Source of the DNA: Ligustrum vulgare | Taxonomy: Eukaryota > Streptophyta > Magnoliopsida > Lamiales > Oleaceae | Direction: 5' to 3' | Length of the DNA: 64,000 nt | Assembly (NCBI GenBank): GCA_963555705.1 | Contig: OY743170.1 | Location: 10,765,096-10,829,095, forward strand | Shown here: positions 10,973 through 22,026 of the stretch, piece by piece | How the letters are laid out: every line of letters begins with the position of its first letter | How positions within the stretch are numbered: the stretch's first letter is position 1 | The notes under the pieces: model-generated | The model's input: only the letters and a program-made list of their open reading frames with translations | Told to the model about the DNA's origin: nothing | The model's database searches: none | Program-made: the position numbers and the translations under genes

Positions 10973-13156
10973 AACCATTGATCATCCTCGAACAAAGATT
11001 TGCAAAGAAAAGAATAGGATTCAAACAATAGATTACAATTTAGAGACTTGAGGTTGCAACCCACTTTTCTTTAAAAAATGTTCCATTGCATGATCGGATT
11101 GTGTTAGTGTGTGCTAGAGATGCAACACCCTTTATTTCCCATCCCAATCATGGCTCGTTTCCTTTCACCTCTCGTGAGCACTCACCTCCCAATCATTTAT
11201 GAGTGACTACAAAGATAATAGTTTCGCCCAATTCCAGAAGAAATCAGTTTCGTAAACCGAGTTGTTCATGATGTGAATTCAGTCAACACAGTACCCCCGA
11301 CCACATTCATAGCACCAACCCTAGACCAAGCAATTCAAACCACTCATAAGCATATGTAATGGGTTTTAATACCCTCATAAGATATTTCTCTCGTCGCACA
11401 AAGTGTATAAGAGGTTGAATTTTCGCTCAGCTCTCTGCATGGATAAGTCAGTACCACAGATTGTCTAGATGTCATAAACGGAGCCAATAATAACACAAGT
11501 GCAAGCTAAGGTCTTTATTTGGTTGTAACGGGGCTTCAGGTCAGGTAGGGAAAAAGGATATATTTAGGCTGAGTTGAGAAGGAATTTTGCAAGCTAAGTC
11601 AATTCAAAATGAGATTACTTCCTTCACTCTTAATATGAACTTTATTGTTTCCCGCTACCCAACTTTATTCACACTCGAATCTCTTCTTTTCCTTCCATTT
11701 TTTTCACAAGTTGAGTGTTTGACATCCTCAACTACTGATTTTCATGACTAAACTTCCTTTTCACTGTTTTTTTCTCTTTCGATTTTTTTTTTCAAATCAT
11801 TACGCAGTCACCAATTGGCACAAGATAGAATTTCAATCCCCTAAATTCATTCCATTACACAACCATCGCCCAACACAAGATAACTATTTCAACTTCTTAG
11901 ACTTAACCCATAGCACAACTCTCAATCAACAAAAGCTTGCGAATCCCTTCTCTATGGGTTCAAAACAGAGACAATGCGAAAGAAAGGGTATTCGTGGCTT
12001 GTAGCGTGGCATAAAAATTCAAAGAAAGGCTAAGGCTCAAACGGGCTTCTAATGATCCATGTAGCAAGGTAGGCTCTTTTAGCAAGTCAAATTTGGTTTA
12101 ACCTATTGCCTTTGCTATAATTAGCACTTGAATCAAGAAGCTACTACGGTATGCACAAGAAAGCACATCCAAGCATAACCCAGCCATGCAGGACACACAT
12201 CAAAGAATCACGAGCTCATAAGTATTAAAAACAGCTCTTAGGCTCAAAAGCTCACAAATTATGGTTTTCATGTGTTTCTCTCATCCAATTATGAGTTATA
12301 GGTCACTGTTTGATCTTCATTCCAAATCTAAATCCATTGGTCGAGGATAGTGGTTAAAAGTATTCAAACCATGACTACTCACAAAAGTATAATAATTTCC
12401 GTTGGAATTGGGGCGCTCAGGTTTACACATGAAGGGTAATATGTCTATTTCTGTTTGGGTTGACTAGGTTGTAGACATCTAACAATTTTACAATTCAATT
12501 TCAACCTATTCGTGCAGGTTTAGGCGAGATCATCTCTATGTGCTCAATTAATATCCAATTATGCAATGATTTTTTTCAAAAAAATGAACCAAAAGTGGGG
12601 TTGCTTCCTATCAAAGTATGGTTTAGGACCTAAGTAGCATAGATAGGTAGCAAAAGTAGATAACAAGATTAAAATGGGTGCTGACTCAACATGAATTTAA
12701 TGTTTCGACTACAGAAAGAAGATAAAGACATTAAGCTCACAATCAATTCAATTCCCCCCCACAATTAGACAAAACAATGTCCTCATTGTAAAGCAAAACA
12801 ATAAAAGGGGAGTTATGCGCGAGGGCTACGTGGTTTTAAAAATTTGAAAATCCGGATTTATGGCCGTAAGGTAGCGTATTACGACCGTAAGGTGGGTTCT
12901 GAACAAAAGATAAAAAATTGCATTACGGCCGTAAAGTTATGTCTTACGGCTGTAAGACTGCCTTTGAAAATTTTTGTATTATTATTATTATTATTATTAT
13001 TTATTTATTTTTTGAATGACTAAATAAAATAAAATTAACTAAAAAAATGCAAATACGAAAATAAAGAGTCGAGGAGGTAAAGAAACTCCCCTCTCGGGTT
13101 GCCTCCCGAGCAGCGCCTTTGTTTACTGTCATTGGCTCGACGGGTTGCTTCCTTCT
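10973..13156 (-). other. Long 3' non-coding region of gag-only element
   Basis: About 2.2 kb between the gag-protease stop and the purine tract has no frame with recognisable domains. This is where pol would lie in an autonomous relative. It includes an AT-rich simple stretch near 12979-13040 and a second palindrome array at 12860-12953. Confidence 0.7.
12860..12953. repeat. Internal ACGGCCGT palindrome array
   Basis: Four copies of ACGGCCGT or one-base variants start at 12860, 12881, 12925 and 12946, giving spacings of 21, 44 and 21 bp. The first four sites of the LTR array at 16713-16805 are spaced 20, 44 and 21 bp. The sequence between the sites is largely different. Confidence 0.8.
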
Positions 13157-15433
13157 TCATCCGGGATCAACTGGACTTCCAAAGCTTAATTTCCTCTTCA
13201 TGCTCTTCATTAGTGCCTGCAAAATAGGGCGTACATATTTTTCATCAGAAACTGGTAATGAGATGGATGAGATTTTACCCGATTTCGGTGACTTTGGACA
13301 GTACTTTCCACCAATACCGAGAACTCCCTGTACTAAAGAGTCATTCACATTAACAGAATAAACAGGATCATCATCAAAAAATTTCACGGAATCATAAATA
13401 TTGAATTGAACAATTTCATTATCAAATTCCATGGAAAGTGTGCCACTACTGACATCTATCTTGGTCTTAGATGTCTTTAGAAATGGTCTACCTAACAAAA
13501 TAGGAGTAGAGTTGGGAGAATGATCATCATTCATGTCCAATATATAAAAATCTGCAGGAAATACTAACCCGCCTACTTGCACTAGAATGTCTTCAACTAC
13601 CCCGTCAGGATAAGCATTAGAACGATCGGCTAGTTGAATTATAACATTAGTTTTAATCAGTTTGGAAAGTTTTAATGAAGCATAGGTGGACCTAGGCATT
13701 ACATTGATAGATGCACCTAAGTCTATTAAAGCAAGATTTATTTTCTTATTACCTATTTGACAAGGTATGGTAAACATACCTGGATCCTTGCACTTGGGAG
13801 GTAATTTTCTTTGAAGAAGTGCAAATACAGACTCACCCATTCTTACCATCTCATTTCCCACCAGTTTCCGTTTGCTAGTGCATAAATCTTGTAAAAATTT
13901 TGCATACCGGGGGACTTGCTTGATGGCCTCCAATAGCGGGATATTGATTTCAACCTTCCTAAACATTTCTAACATGTCCTTTTCCTTGCTCTCTTTGTTT
14001 GTCTTCGCTAACCTGCTAGGAAAAGGTGGAGGTGTTAGTTTAATATTTAAATGGGAGTCAGTTTTTACCTTAGGGTTTTGCGAAGTGTTGTTTCTCTTCC
14101 CGACTTCTTCCTTTTCATCTTCCTCCATTTCAGGTGCAGCCGGTTCCAATTGCGGACCCTCAATTTCCTTTCCGCTCCGGAGAGTTATGGCGCTCACGTT
14201 TTTGGGATTCACCTCGGGCTGTGATGGTAGCTTCCCTCCAGATTGTGCCTCCAATCTATTTATGGCAGTGGCCATTTGGCTCATTTGATTTTCCAGATTT
14301 TGAATGCTTGACTTGGTATCCTGTTGGAATTGCATCGTGTTAGTTGTCAACATCTTAACCATATCTTCAAGAGACATACCTGAATTTTGAGGTTTTTGTT
14401 GATATTGCCCCTGTGGTTGGAAGGTTCCTTGTTGCTGAAATTGCCCTTGAGATTTGTTGGAGGGGAAACTCGGGGGCTTGTTATTCCCATAGCTTAGATT
14501 GGAGTGATCCCTCCATCCAGGGTTATAGGTATTGGAGTACGGGTTGTATTGCTGTTTTTGAAATGGAAACCCTTCTGCAACCTTTACCTGTTCGCCATTC
14601 TCCTCTTGCAACACCGGACATGTATCCGTTGGATGTCCAAAGTTTGAACAGATTCCGCATGCTTTGACCTGATTCGAGTTCCCTACAGCAAGCTGCTTAA
14701 CGAGATTGGTTAGTTCATATAATTGACCTTCGATATTGGACCTACTTACCTCGTTCACTCGGCGGACTTGGGAATCTCGGGTTGAATTGAATTGCTGAGT
14801 ATTTTCTGCCATATTAGAGATTAAAGCCCGCGCTTGTTCCGGCGTCTTGTCCATCAGCGCTCCTCCACTTGCGGCATCTATCATGTTTCTATCCATCGGT
14901 GCTAAGCCTTCGTAGAAATACTGCACCAGGAGTTGCTCACTGATCTGATGGTGGGGGCAGCTCAAAATGAGTTTCTTGAAGCGCTCCCAGTACTCATATA
15001 ATGTCTCACCATTGCTTTGGCGAACCCCGCAAATCTCCTTACGGATTGTCCCCGCCCTAGATGCAGGGAAGTATTTTTCCAAAAAGAGTCTTTTCATGTC
15101 GTTCCAAGTAGTAACTGTTCCCGATGGTAGGCAATAGAGCCAGTCGGTGGCGGCATCCTTCAATGAGAATGGGAAGGCTCTCATTTTTATTTGCTCCTCG
15201 GTAATGCCCGTGGGCCTCATACTGTCGCAAACCATATGGAACTCCTTTAGATGTCTATATGGATCTTCACCGGCATGTCCCCGAAAAGTAGGTAGAAGGT
15301 GGATCAATCCGGATTTTAGCTCAAAGGTTCTTCCTTCTTCTACCGTTGGAAAAGTGATACATAAGGGCTGTTGAGCCACATCGGCAGTAGCCAGTTGTTT
15401 AAGAGTTCTATTGTCGATGTTGTTAGCTGCCAT
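13157..15433 (-). CDS. Gag-protease polyprotein of gag-only element
   Basis: This is an uninterrupted 758-residue frame. Residues about 60-220 form the capsid-type retrotransposon gag domain, followed by a CX2CX4HX4C zinc knuckle at 259-272 (CGICSNFGHPTDTC). A Q/P/N-rich linker runs to about 350 and a predicted coiled coil covers 352-395. The aspartic protease has its active site at D571 in ALIDLGAS and the family's ILLGRPFL near 647. Gag would assemble particles and package RNA; the protease would mature it. The D-L-G-A-S site, in place of the D-T/S-G of many proteases, also occurs in the Athila polyprotein in this window. The frame stops after the protease. It resembles the Athila gag downstream in motif order, so the same particle machinery may be compatible. 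The start at 15433 is the first ATG of the frame after the PBS. Confidence 0.9.
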   Translation of the reverse strand: MAANNIDNRTLKQLATADVAQQPLCITFPTVEEGRTFELKSGLIHLLPTFRGHAGEDPYRHLKEFHMVCDSMRPTGITEEQIKMRAFPFSLKDAATDWLYCLPSGTVTTWNDMKRLFLEKYFPASRAGTIRKEICGVRQSNGETLYEYWERFKKLILSCPHHQISEQLLVQYFYEGLAPMDRNMIDAASGGALMDKTPEQARALISNMAENTQQFNSTRDSQVRRVNEVSRSNIEGQLYELTNLVKQLAVGNSNQVKACGICSNFGHPTDTCPVLQEENGEQVKVAEGFPFQKQQYNPYSNTYNPGWRDHSNLSYGNNKPPSFPSNKSQGQFQQQGTFQPQGQYQQKPQNSGMSLEDMVKMLTTNTMQFQQDTKSSIQNLENQMSQMATAINRLEAQSGGKLPSQPEVNPKNVSAITLRSGKEIEGPQLEPAAPEMEEDEKEEVGKRNNTSQNPKVKTDSHLNIKLTPPPFPSRLAKTNKESKEKDMLEMFRKVEINIPLLEAIKQVPRYAKFLQDLCTSKRKLVGNEMVRMGESVFALLQRKLPPKCKDPGMFTIPCQIGNKKINLALIDLGASINVMPRSTYASLKLSKLIKTNVIIQLADRSNAYPDGVVEDILVQVGGLVFPADFYILDMNDDHSPNSTPILLGRPFLKTSKTKIDVSSGTLSMEFDNEIVQFNIYDSVKFFDDDPVYSVNVNDSLVQGVLGIGGKYCPKSPKSGKISSISLPVSDEKYVRPILQALMKSMKRKLSFGSPVDPG

Positions 15434-15668
15434 TTGTCGTGCTGCTCTCCTTTGCGGTCGAAAAGTCCTCTCAATTTCTGGGTCAAGATCAAAAGGTTCA
15501 CAATTAGTTTACCGAATTTTAAGCATATAAGCAAATGAGCACAAAAATAAATTTTTTTTTTTTTTTTTTTTTGAAAAATTATATAAATAAAATAGAAAAT
15601 AAAATAAAAATAAAATAAATGCAGAAAAATAAAATTCTAATTGATTAAACACTAAATTGGTTAACCAT

Positions 15669-15686
15669 TCCCCGGCAACGGCGCCA
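15669..15686 (-). other. PBS of gag-only element (tRNA-Asp)
   Basis: The sense strand reads TGGCGCCGTTGCCGGGGA, an 18-base complement to the 3' end of plant tRNA-Asp including CCA. It lies six bases from the 5' LTR and is identical to the PBS of the Athila element at 55643-55660. Confidence 0.9.
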
Positions 15687-16613
15687 AAAATTTGATGCGC
15701 GTCGTTACGCCCTAAAATAATAAATAAATTCCTTGTTCACTATTACTAAGAATGTAGCAATGGAACCAAGGGTCGATCCCATGAGGAACGGGAACTAAAG
15801 TAGTGCTTTGTCAATTAGAATAGATGGGGGGATTTTCGAGTTCAAGTATTGTAAATAACGTGGAAATAAAATAAAAACGTAAATTAGACAAAATAAAAGT
15901 CAATTATTTGCAAACCCTAGTTCTCAGGTTCAGTTGTATTCTATCACAATGTTATCACTTTCCAAGTAACGCGTGTTCAATTTCCCTTTTTGATTTATCA
16001 CTCGTAAATAGTTAATAAGCTCTAACTATTCCTATTCTCCCTTAATTGTATTTAATTAGAATAAGCTCTCTAATCAAATATTAGCCATTGAATAACCTAA
16101 AACAAGCTCTTTAGATTTAAGACAACAATTATATATTGGTTGAGAAGAATTAGGGTGAATTAGATTATCAATCACACAAGCTCGTGACAATTAACCTAAG
16201 TTGGAATTCTCTATGAAAATTATTAAATTTCCACTTGCTACTATGATTTGAACAACAAGACGATTACGGATCCAATCATTCAAAATAGCAAATCTCAATA
16301 CAACAATTTAAATGATAAGGCCTTAATCGAATAAAGAATTGCATTGATTAAATTAAAAACGCATAAGAATCCAACAAATCAAAGTAAAGAATTTAGAACT
16401 ACGTTACTAGTTTGGAAAAGCAATAACAAATTGATATGAAATACAACTTCCCCTTCGAACTAGGTATGGAAGCTTAGCTGCTTATAGTCATGAAGAATTC
16501 TGGAATTTTCTGTCTTGATTCACCTTCTCGAATTGCTTAATTCTTCTTCCAATTCTTCAAGCAAGCCGCGCCTCTCTTAATGAAATATTTCACACCTTTT
16601 TCTGTCATGAGAG

Positions 16614-16628
16614 CCCCTTTTTATAGCC
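16614..16628 (-). promoter_or_regulatory. TATA box of gag-only element LTR
   Basis: The sense strand reads GGCTATAAAAAGGGG about 440 bp into the LTR and 85 bp downstream of the palindrome array. It is the best candidate core promoter for the genomic RNA. Confidence 0.6.
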
Positions 16629-16712
16629 TTAATTTCGTGCCCTAGCTTTGGGCTCAAGAAATCCCAAAGTTATGGAAAGAATTGAAATATGGAAATTGTT
16701 GACTGGAGAGTT

Positions 16713-16879
16713 ACGGCCGTGACATTTCATTTACGGCCGTAAATGAGTTTCTGCATATTTCCCAAAAATTGAAGTTACGGCCGTAACATATCCACTTACG
16801 GCCGTAAAGAGGTTTCTGCTGATTTTCTTCTTGCTTCAACAACACTTTTACGGCCGTGACTTTGTTACCTTACGGCCGT
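16713..16879. repeat. LTR array of six ACGGCCGT palindromes
   Basis: Perfect ACGGCCGT sites start at 16713, 16733, 16777, 16798, 16850 and 16872. They form three pairs 20-22 bp apart, with 44 and 52 bp between pairs, roughly two and four to five helical turns. The array lies in U3 upstream of the TATA box. Confidence 0.9.
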
Positions 16880-17075
16880 AACTGTATTTGCACCTAAGTC
16901 CCCAAACTTCAGTTTTGAGTGCATTTTGGTCCTTTTTTCTTCTTTTCTCTTCTTTTATGATCCTATACAATGTAAAACATAAAATGCATTAATAATACTT
17001 AGATAGAATCACATTATGGCATATTCGAGGATATAAGTGCATAAAATAAACGTAAATATCACACTTATCAGGAAT

Positions 17076-17621
17076 GAACAACAACAAATACACAAGATAA
17101 ATTCTCAATATATAAGTTGAAGAAAATTCCAAGAATAGTTACAAAGGAAAGAAATGAATTTACCTCTCTAAAGCTCTCTAAGGAGTGTCTTGATGTACCA
17201 AAAAACTAAGCTAGGGTTTGAGACATTTACAATATGTATACAAAGTTCAAAACAAAAAGTTTGAGAAATTGCACAAAAAACCCCGCCTTTTGAATTCGTG
17301 GACTTTCGGTCGATCGAAATGGAACTTTCGGTCGTACACCGCTCAACCGAACCCGACTGAGGCTACCTCTAAAATCCCTGCAGAGTTTCGGTTGACCAGA
17401 GTGACTTTCGATCGAGCGAAATGTCCCGAGCTTCCAAAATTAGGCAATTGACCTCAATCTTGCTCTCTTTCATGTGGACTTGATTTCGGAGCTTGAAAAT
17501 GAGTCCCGCCATCGACTCTTGGACCTCTTTGGCCTTGGATCTTGTCATAGGCCCCACTGATATTCTTATCGAGGGTTGACTTGTTTGGCTTTGACTTGAT
17601 TGACTCCATTGATTCTCATCA
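17076..17621 (-). repeat. 5' LTR of CRM-like element, second part
   Basis: Continues the LTR after the nested element and ends CTCATCA before TACAG at 17622-17626. It includes the duplicate of the pol 3' end (17369-17621), still an open frame with GPMTRSKAK. Confidence 0.85.
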
Positions 17622-17626
17622 TACAG

Positions 17627-18359
17627 TCTGGCTACCTAGCAAAACATGATTAAAGGTCATTCTTTATACAATGCATCTTTATTCTAGAACTAATTTATGT
17701 ATAATATTTTATTATATTTGCTAAAATGAACATTCCATTTGATTTTGACCAGTATGGGATCAGGCAGTTTAGTACATTAGAGCTTGGATGTTGACAACGT
17801 TATGAAGGAAAAAGCCGCAGCCTCAAAAATAATACGTCGACTCATGATTCATATATTAGAAAAAAATGTGACGACGTCCTTATAGTTGTCGCATTGCTTG
17901 TTTGGTTGTGATGTTGTATCTTGATACTATTAAATCTAATGGCGAATATGAAATATTCTATGCCGCCCCACCCACAAAAAGAAAGAAAGATTATTTTTTT
18001 GGTCCAGGATATCAAACAATTTCCATGAAATTTAACACCTTACGTTTAAAGTTTGTTCCGCTACTTAAACTTTTTTAGAGCTCTTTACTATATTTGTTCA
18101 CAAATCATTTTGCCATTTTCGTGTTTCGATCCATCAATTTTTTGAATGACTTACATGATTTCTACGAGTACTGTCCAAGACTATATTTTGCTCATATTTA
18201 TAAGGTGATATTAATTATATATTTGATGACATTAGAATTCTATAGGAGGTTCCTTAAGAGAAGAGAGTCCAAAAAAGTTCATTTCCTACATTTCAACGTG
18301 ATACATAGATATGTGCACAACTATGCTGGACATTATTTTCATATATAATAGATTGCTTG
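17627..18359. other. AT-rich flank, no gene recognised
   Basis: This is the right flank of the CRM-like element. Frames are short and carry no recognisable domains. Confidence 0.4.
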
Positions 18360-18367
18360 TAATTAAT

Positions 18368-18837
18368 AGGCTAAATATATTCAAACCACATTTTCTTATA
18401 TTTACACCACATTTTAATTGTATGAAAGGTTCATAACCTTTAGTCAATGTTACAACTTTGTCCCCAACTTTTTTTCATTGTATTCTTATTTTGTGTCTTT
18501 CATTAATTAATACATCTTGTCTCTTTTATTGAGTTCTATAAAAAAATTTATTAAGAGGAAATAAAAAATTATTTATTTCTCATAAATTTAATAAGTAAAA
18601 AAATCAAAATTATAATTAAATACTTGTCCATTGTTTTCAAGCACGTACGATAGCAAAAAAAAAAATCGATGAAAATCTTAGTTGAGTACAAGATCTGCTA
18701 ATTGTTAAAAATTCAATGATAAAAATTTGGGGAAAAAATTAAGAACATAATTATAACAATCTATAAAAGCTAGGGATCAATAATACAATTAAAATGTGGT
18801 GTGTTTATAAGAAATTGTTGTGTTAATATAATTACCC
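18368..18837. mobile_element. MITE with about 57-bp terminal inverted repeats
   Basis: The first about 57 bp (AGGCTAAATATATTC onward) match the reverse complement of the last about 57 bp, best in their inner half, which shares CACACCACATTTTAATTG with one mismatch. TAATTAAT flanks the element at 18360-18367 and 18838-18845. An 8-bp duplication fits a hAT-derived MITE, although a shorter TSD within an AT-rich target is possible. There is no coding capacity. Confidence 0.7.
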
Positions 18838-18845
18838 TAATTAAT

Positions 18846-19158
18846 ATTACAAAACAAATTTTATTATAATGGAAATAAATATAGTGACTTTGAAATAAAT
18901 ATCCTTCAAATTTTTTCTTTAATCATGCCAAAAAACTCAAACGTGAATCGGTACTCGTACAGCGTACGAGTCCTTCACTAGTATTTTAAAAAGTTAAAAT
19001 AAAAAGTGAAACCCAATTTTAAAATTCAAAACTTAAAAAAAATAAAATAAAATAAAATAAAAAATAAAATAAGGAAGAGAGTATCTCATTTCTAAAGGGT
19101 GGAGATGCTCTTATGAGATCCAAATGTTTCTTTTAAACTCGTCTGTTTATGAAAGTGG

Positions 19159-19193
<35 letters not shown>

Positions 19194-20299
19194 AGGGTTT
19201 TTTAAAAAAGTTAGTTCAATATGTCTTCCTTTAAAATCTTTTTCAAAAGAGAACTATTTAAGAAATTAATTTTCGAATATCAATTAAGGTATTGTTTTTA
19301 CAAACCTCTTCTACAAGAAGTAGAAACAGTGGCAAATGAGCTATTTGTCTGGTAAGAAAAACTTTTAGAAGAAATTGATCTATTATAACATCCTAAATAA
19401 ATTCTTCTACTAGAAATAAAAGTAAAAATTTTGTCATATGAATCGGTAAGTGTAGACGAAACCTTTTATAATATTCAATCCCTAGCTATTATTTAAGTAA
19501 TCACACTCGTGATTTTAAAAGCAACACCGTTTGCCCCTAAATAAAATATCATATATTTTTATCTATTTAAATTGGTTGATTTGATTGCAAATGAATTTGT
19601 CAATGTTTGAGCTCACTTTTATTAAACTCATTTTCGACTACATTACCTCAATAAAATACTTTCACACGTAATCTAAAAAATATTCCTACTTATTAATAAC
19701 TCATTCTCCAAAAAAAATAAAAATTACTACTATAAAATTTATCTTCCAAAAATTGGGGCTCTAACAAATCTTTTATTTCACTAGATACAGAATATAATTA
19801 TATTTATAAATACTAGCGGTGCTCATGCAATGCACGGAATGTGATATAACTGTTTTTATATAATAATTGTTTGCATCTTGATCTAACCAACCAACTTTTA
19901 TATAAAAATATTATTTTCAATATGCATTGTAAGTTATTCACTATTAAGGGCATGCTTGGTCTTTGAACTTTTGGTCACATTTTCCTCCAAACTAATTTTC
20001 AATCGCACATTCCAGACTTACTACTTTCATATTTTTCAACCTTTTTCAATCACACATTCTTCCAATAATTCAATTTTCCTCCAAAATATTTTACAGCAAA
20101 CGAGTACTAACATGAAACGAATAGAACTCGAGCAAGCTCAAAACAATTTTGTTGTAATAAGTAGTTTGTCATTGCTATATCTAACTCCTATTTGAGAAGT
20201 CAGTCATGGCTATAGCAATATTCATGGTTTCCTTTTTTATAATTCCTTAACGTACAAAGAACACGCATCTTTAGAAGCATAAGTTTTAGTACCAATACT
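18846..20299. other. AT-rich DNA with simple repeats
   Basis: Contains an AAAAT-type simple repeat near 19036-19073 and a 29-base T run near 19159-19188. GGAGATGCTCTTA at 19101 and a GCAATGCACGG phrase near 19828 are commonly seen at ends of plant transposons, but no element could be delimited. Confidence 0.35.
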
Positions 20300-20393
20300 C
20301 ACTATAACAAAAACAACATTTTTTAAAGTTCAAAAAACGTTATAAAAAACCAACGTTGAGGCGTATGTTGCAATATTGTTGTAGAGTGTGTTA
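20300..20393. mobile_element. Possible short CACTA-type relic
   Basis: Begins CACTATAACAAAAACAAC and ends near TATTGTTGTAGAGTG, which are imperfect inverted ends of CACTA character around fewer than 100 bp. No clear 3-bp TSD could be read, so this is weak. Confidence 0.25.
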
Positions 20394-21660
20394 ATTTTAT
20401 ATTATTGACATTTCCTATTTTTCCAAAATGTGTAATTTTAAGAAAACTTAATTTATTTACTAAATACGTGTATTTAGTAATTTATTAAGTTTATTTAAAT
20501 TCTGCAAATATTTTTGGAGAAAAATATATCTCTTATTTTCGAAAATCATGTTATTGTTGGAAAGATAATGATCAAGAAATATTGATTTGATTATGATCAT
20601 AATCTCGAAATCTTGATCTTGATATCTTGTGATTTTGGAAAATTTCTTGATGATATATTTTGTAATCATTCTTGGCACTCAAGATATGGTAAGTCTCTTC
20701 TTGATATGGTCGAGAATATTTCAATCTTATCTTTACATATGGTAAGATTATTTGGTCGAAAATCTTGATTATGAAGAATCTTGATAGGGCCGAAAATATG
20801 GTTGATTGGTATCTAAGTTTATCACTTGATTGATAAATGTTAAGATCTTTCAAGGTTTATCATTATCTTATTTTATGGTAAGATTTATTAAAAAATAATT
20901 ATCTTACCTTTCTTTAATTATCTCTAATGTATTTTTCAGGTATTACAGATATTGTGCAATAAGGAAACTTGGAAGCCAAGTAACTTAGTTGCATTTAAAT
21001 ATGAGAAAAACGGGATGTTTTTCTCATGACGTGAAAAACACAAAATCCGTGTGGTAGTTCAAAATACACGTCCACTTTGTTAAAGGAGTAAAGAAACCTA
21101 TTTTCGTATGGTGCACATATATTAAAGGCTTCAATTGTGTTGTACTTCGGGAGGAGAATTCAATCACTTAGAGAATGAGAGAATTTCACCGTGAAGATCA
21201 AACGGGAGGTTTGAATCAAAATCGAATAGGAGTTCGTGTTGCTGAAGATTGTTGGAGATTCAAAGAAAGATACAGAAAAGTGGTGGGACGCCAGCTCATA
21301 TTACATGCCATAGAAGGATCAGAGAGTGATCTATTTCTTGGATGTTTGATAAAGTCTATGCGTAGATTTATCCTATAGTTTAGATTGATCTGTATAAACT
21401 CATTCCTTATATAATGATTGATTTTTGTCAGTAGGATGCGGGTCTTGAGTGTTCCTTATTAGGGTTTTTCCCACGTTAAGCTCAAATTATTGTGTTCTTG
21501 TCTATTTACAATTCTGCACAATTTATTCTGTCCATTTACGTTTAGCAGATTCATCTGGTATTGCGCTAAAACATATCTTAACATTTTACTGTTAACTGGT
21601 TACTGTCCAGATTTATCTGTGATAGTCTGTTTATAAAATTTAAACAACTTTAAATTTTCA
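20394..21660 (+). other. Possible decayed Copia LTR
   Basis: The phrase AGGGTTTTTCCCACGTTAAG at 21463-21482 is typical of the polyadenylation region of some plant Copia LTRs, and the AT-rich sequence before it could be U3. I could not fix TG..CA ends or a TSD, so the boundaries are arbitrary. Confidence 0.25.
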
Positions 21661-22026
21661 GAGTGTAAGGATATGACATCATTCATCAAATATTATAAAA
21701 AAAAATGTTGCAAAAGACTTTTGAGAAACAATTGGGTTTAAATGTTTAATAGGCTAGTGCTTAAAACGGACAGAGGTCAAAAGAGAAGATATTGACTGGG
21801 ATGAATAGAGCCGCTAGAGTTGGGAGGTACGGGTGTCATAGATTGGAGGTTTTGTGGCTCAAAGGAGGCAAATCTGTTGGCATGAGGCTAGAGTTGGTAT
21901 GTGGATGTGACGTCGAGTTGATGCTGTGACCGGTGATGACAATGTCGGGTGGTTTGGGTGGCGGTAGAGGGCGAGAGGATGAGGAGACGGCCAGGAAGCA
22001 AAGAAAGATGGATAGAAATAAGATTA

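Larger units (their letters stand above)
9589..17070 (-). mobile_element. Gag-protease-only Athila-type LTR retrotransposon (TR-GAG-like)
   Basis: This 7482-bp element lies between GGAAT duplications at 9584-9588 and 17071-17075. It has LTRs of 1368 and 1378 bp, a perfect 18-base tRNA-Asp PBS, a purine tract and one intact 758-codon gag-protease frame. There is no reverse transcriptase, RNase H or integrase anywhere between the LTRs, so it must be mobilised in trans. This is the structure named TR-GAG in plants. By eye the LTRs differ at about 22 positions plus a 10-bp indel (about 1.6%), so insertion is fairly recent. It sits inside the 5' LTR of the CRM-like element. Confidence 0.9.
15693..17070 (-). 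repeat. 5' LTR of gag-only element
   Basis: 1378 bp. In sense it runs from TGATAAGTG at 17070 to CGCGCATCA at 15693. It carries the promoter, all six intact palindromes, and an extra 10 bp (near 16940) relative to the other LTR. Confidence 0.9.
2666..17621 (-). mobile_element. Decayed Ty3/gypsy retrotransposon, CRM-like chromovirus, with nested insertions
   Basis: Two LTRs beginning TGATG and ending CATCA enclose a gag-pol region read on the minus strand. The PBS matches initiator tRNA-Met, a purine tract abuts the 3' LTR, and both outer ends carry TACAG. The 5' LTR is interrupted by the gag-only element at 9589-17070 and the reverse transcriptase by a solo LTR at 5809-6549. Gag, protease, RT, RNase H and integrase are all recognisable but broken by stops and frameshifts. 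The gag and RT type, the absence of a classical chromodomain and the extension of pol into the 3' LTR point to the centromeric CRM clade. Reina is the main alternative. The LTRs differ by roughly 5% by eye, so this is the oldest layer here. Confidence 0.8.

Noticed and set aside
16713..16879. Regularly spaced palindromes considered as a CRISPR-like array
   Set aside because: The repeats are 8 bp, the spacing alternates, and they sit in a eukaryotic LTR; there are no cas genes.
18094..18348. 84-codon plus-strand frame
   Set aside because: AT-rich, no recognisable domain, and no codon or neighbour support for a gene.
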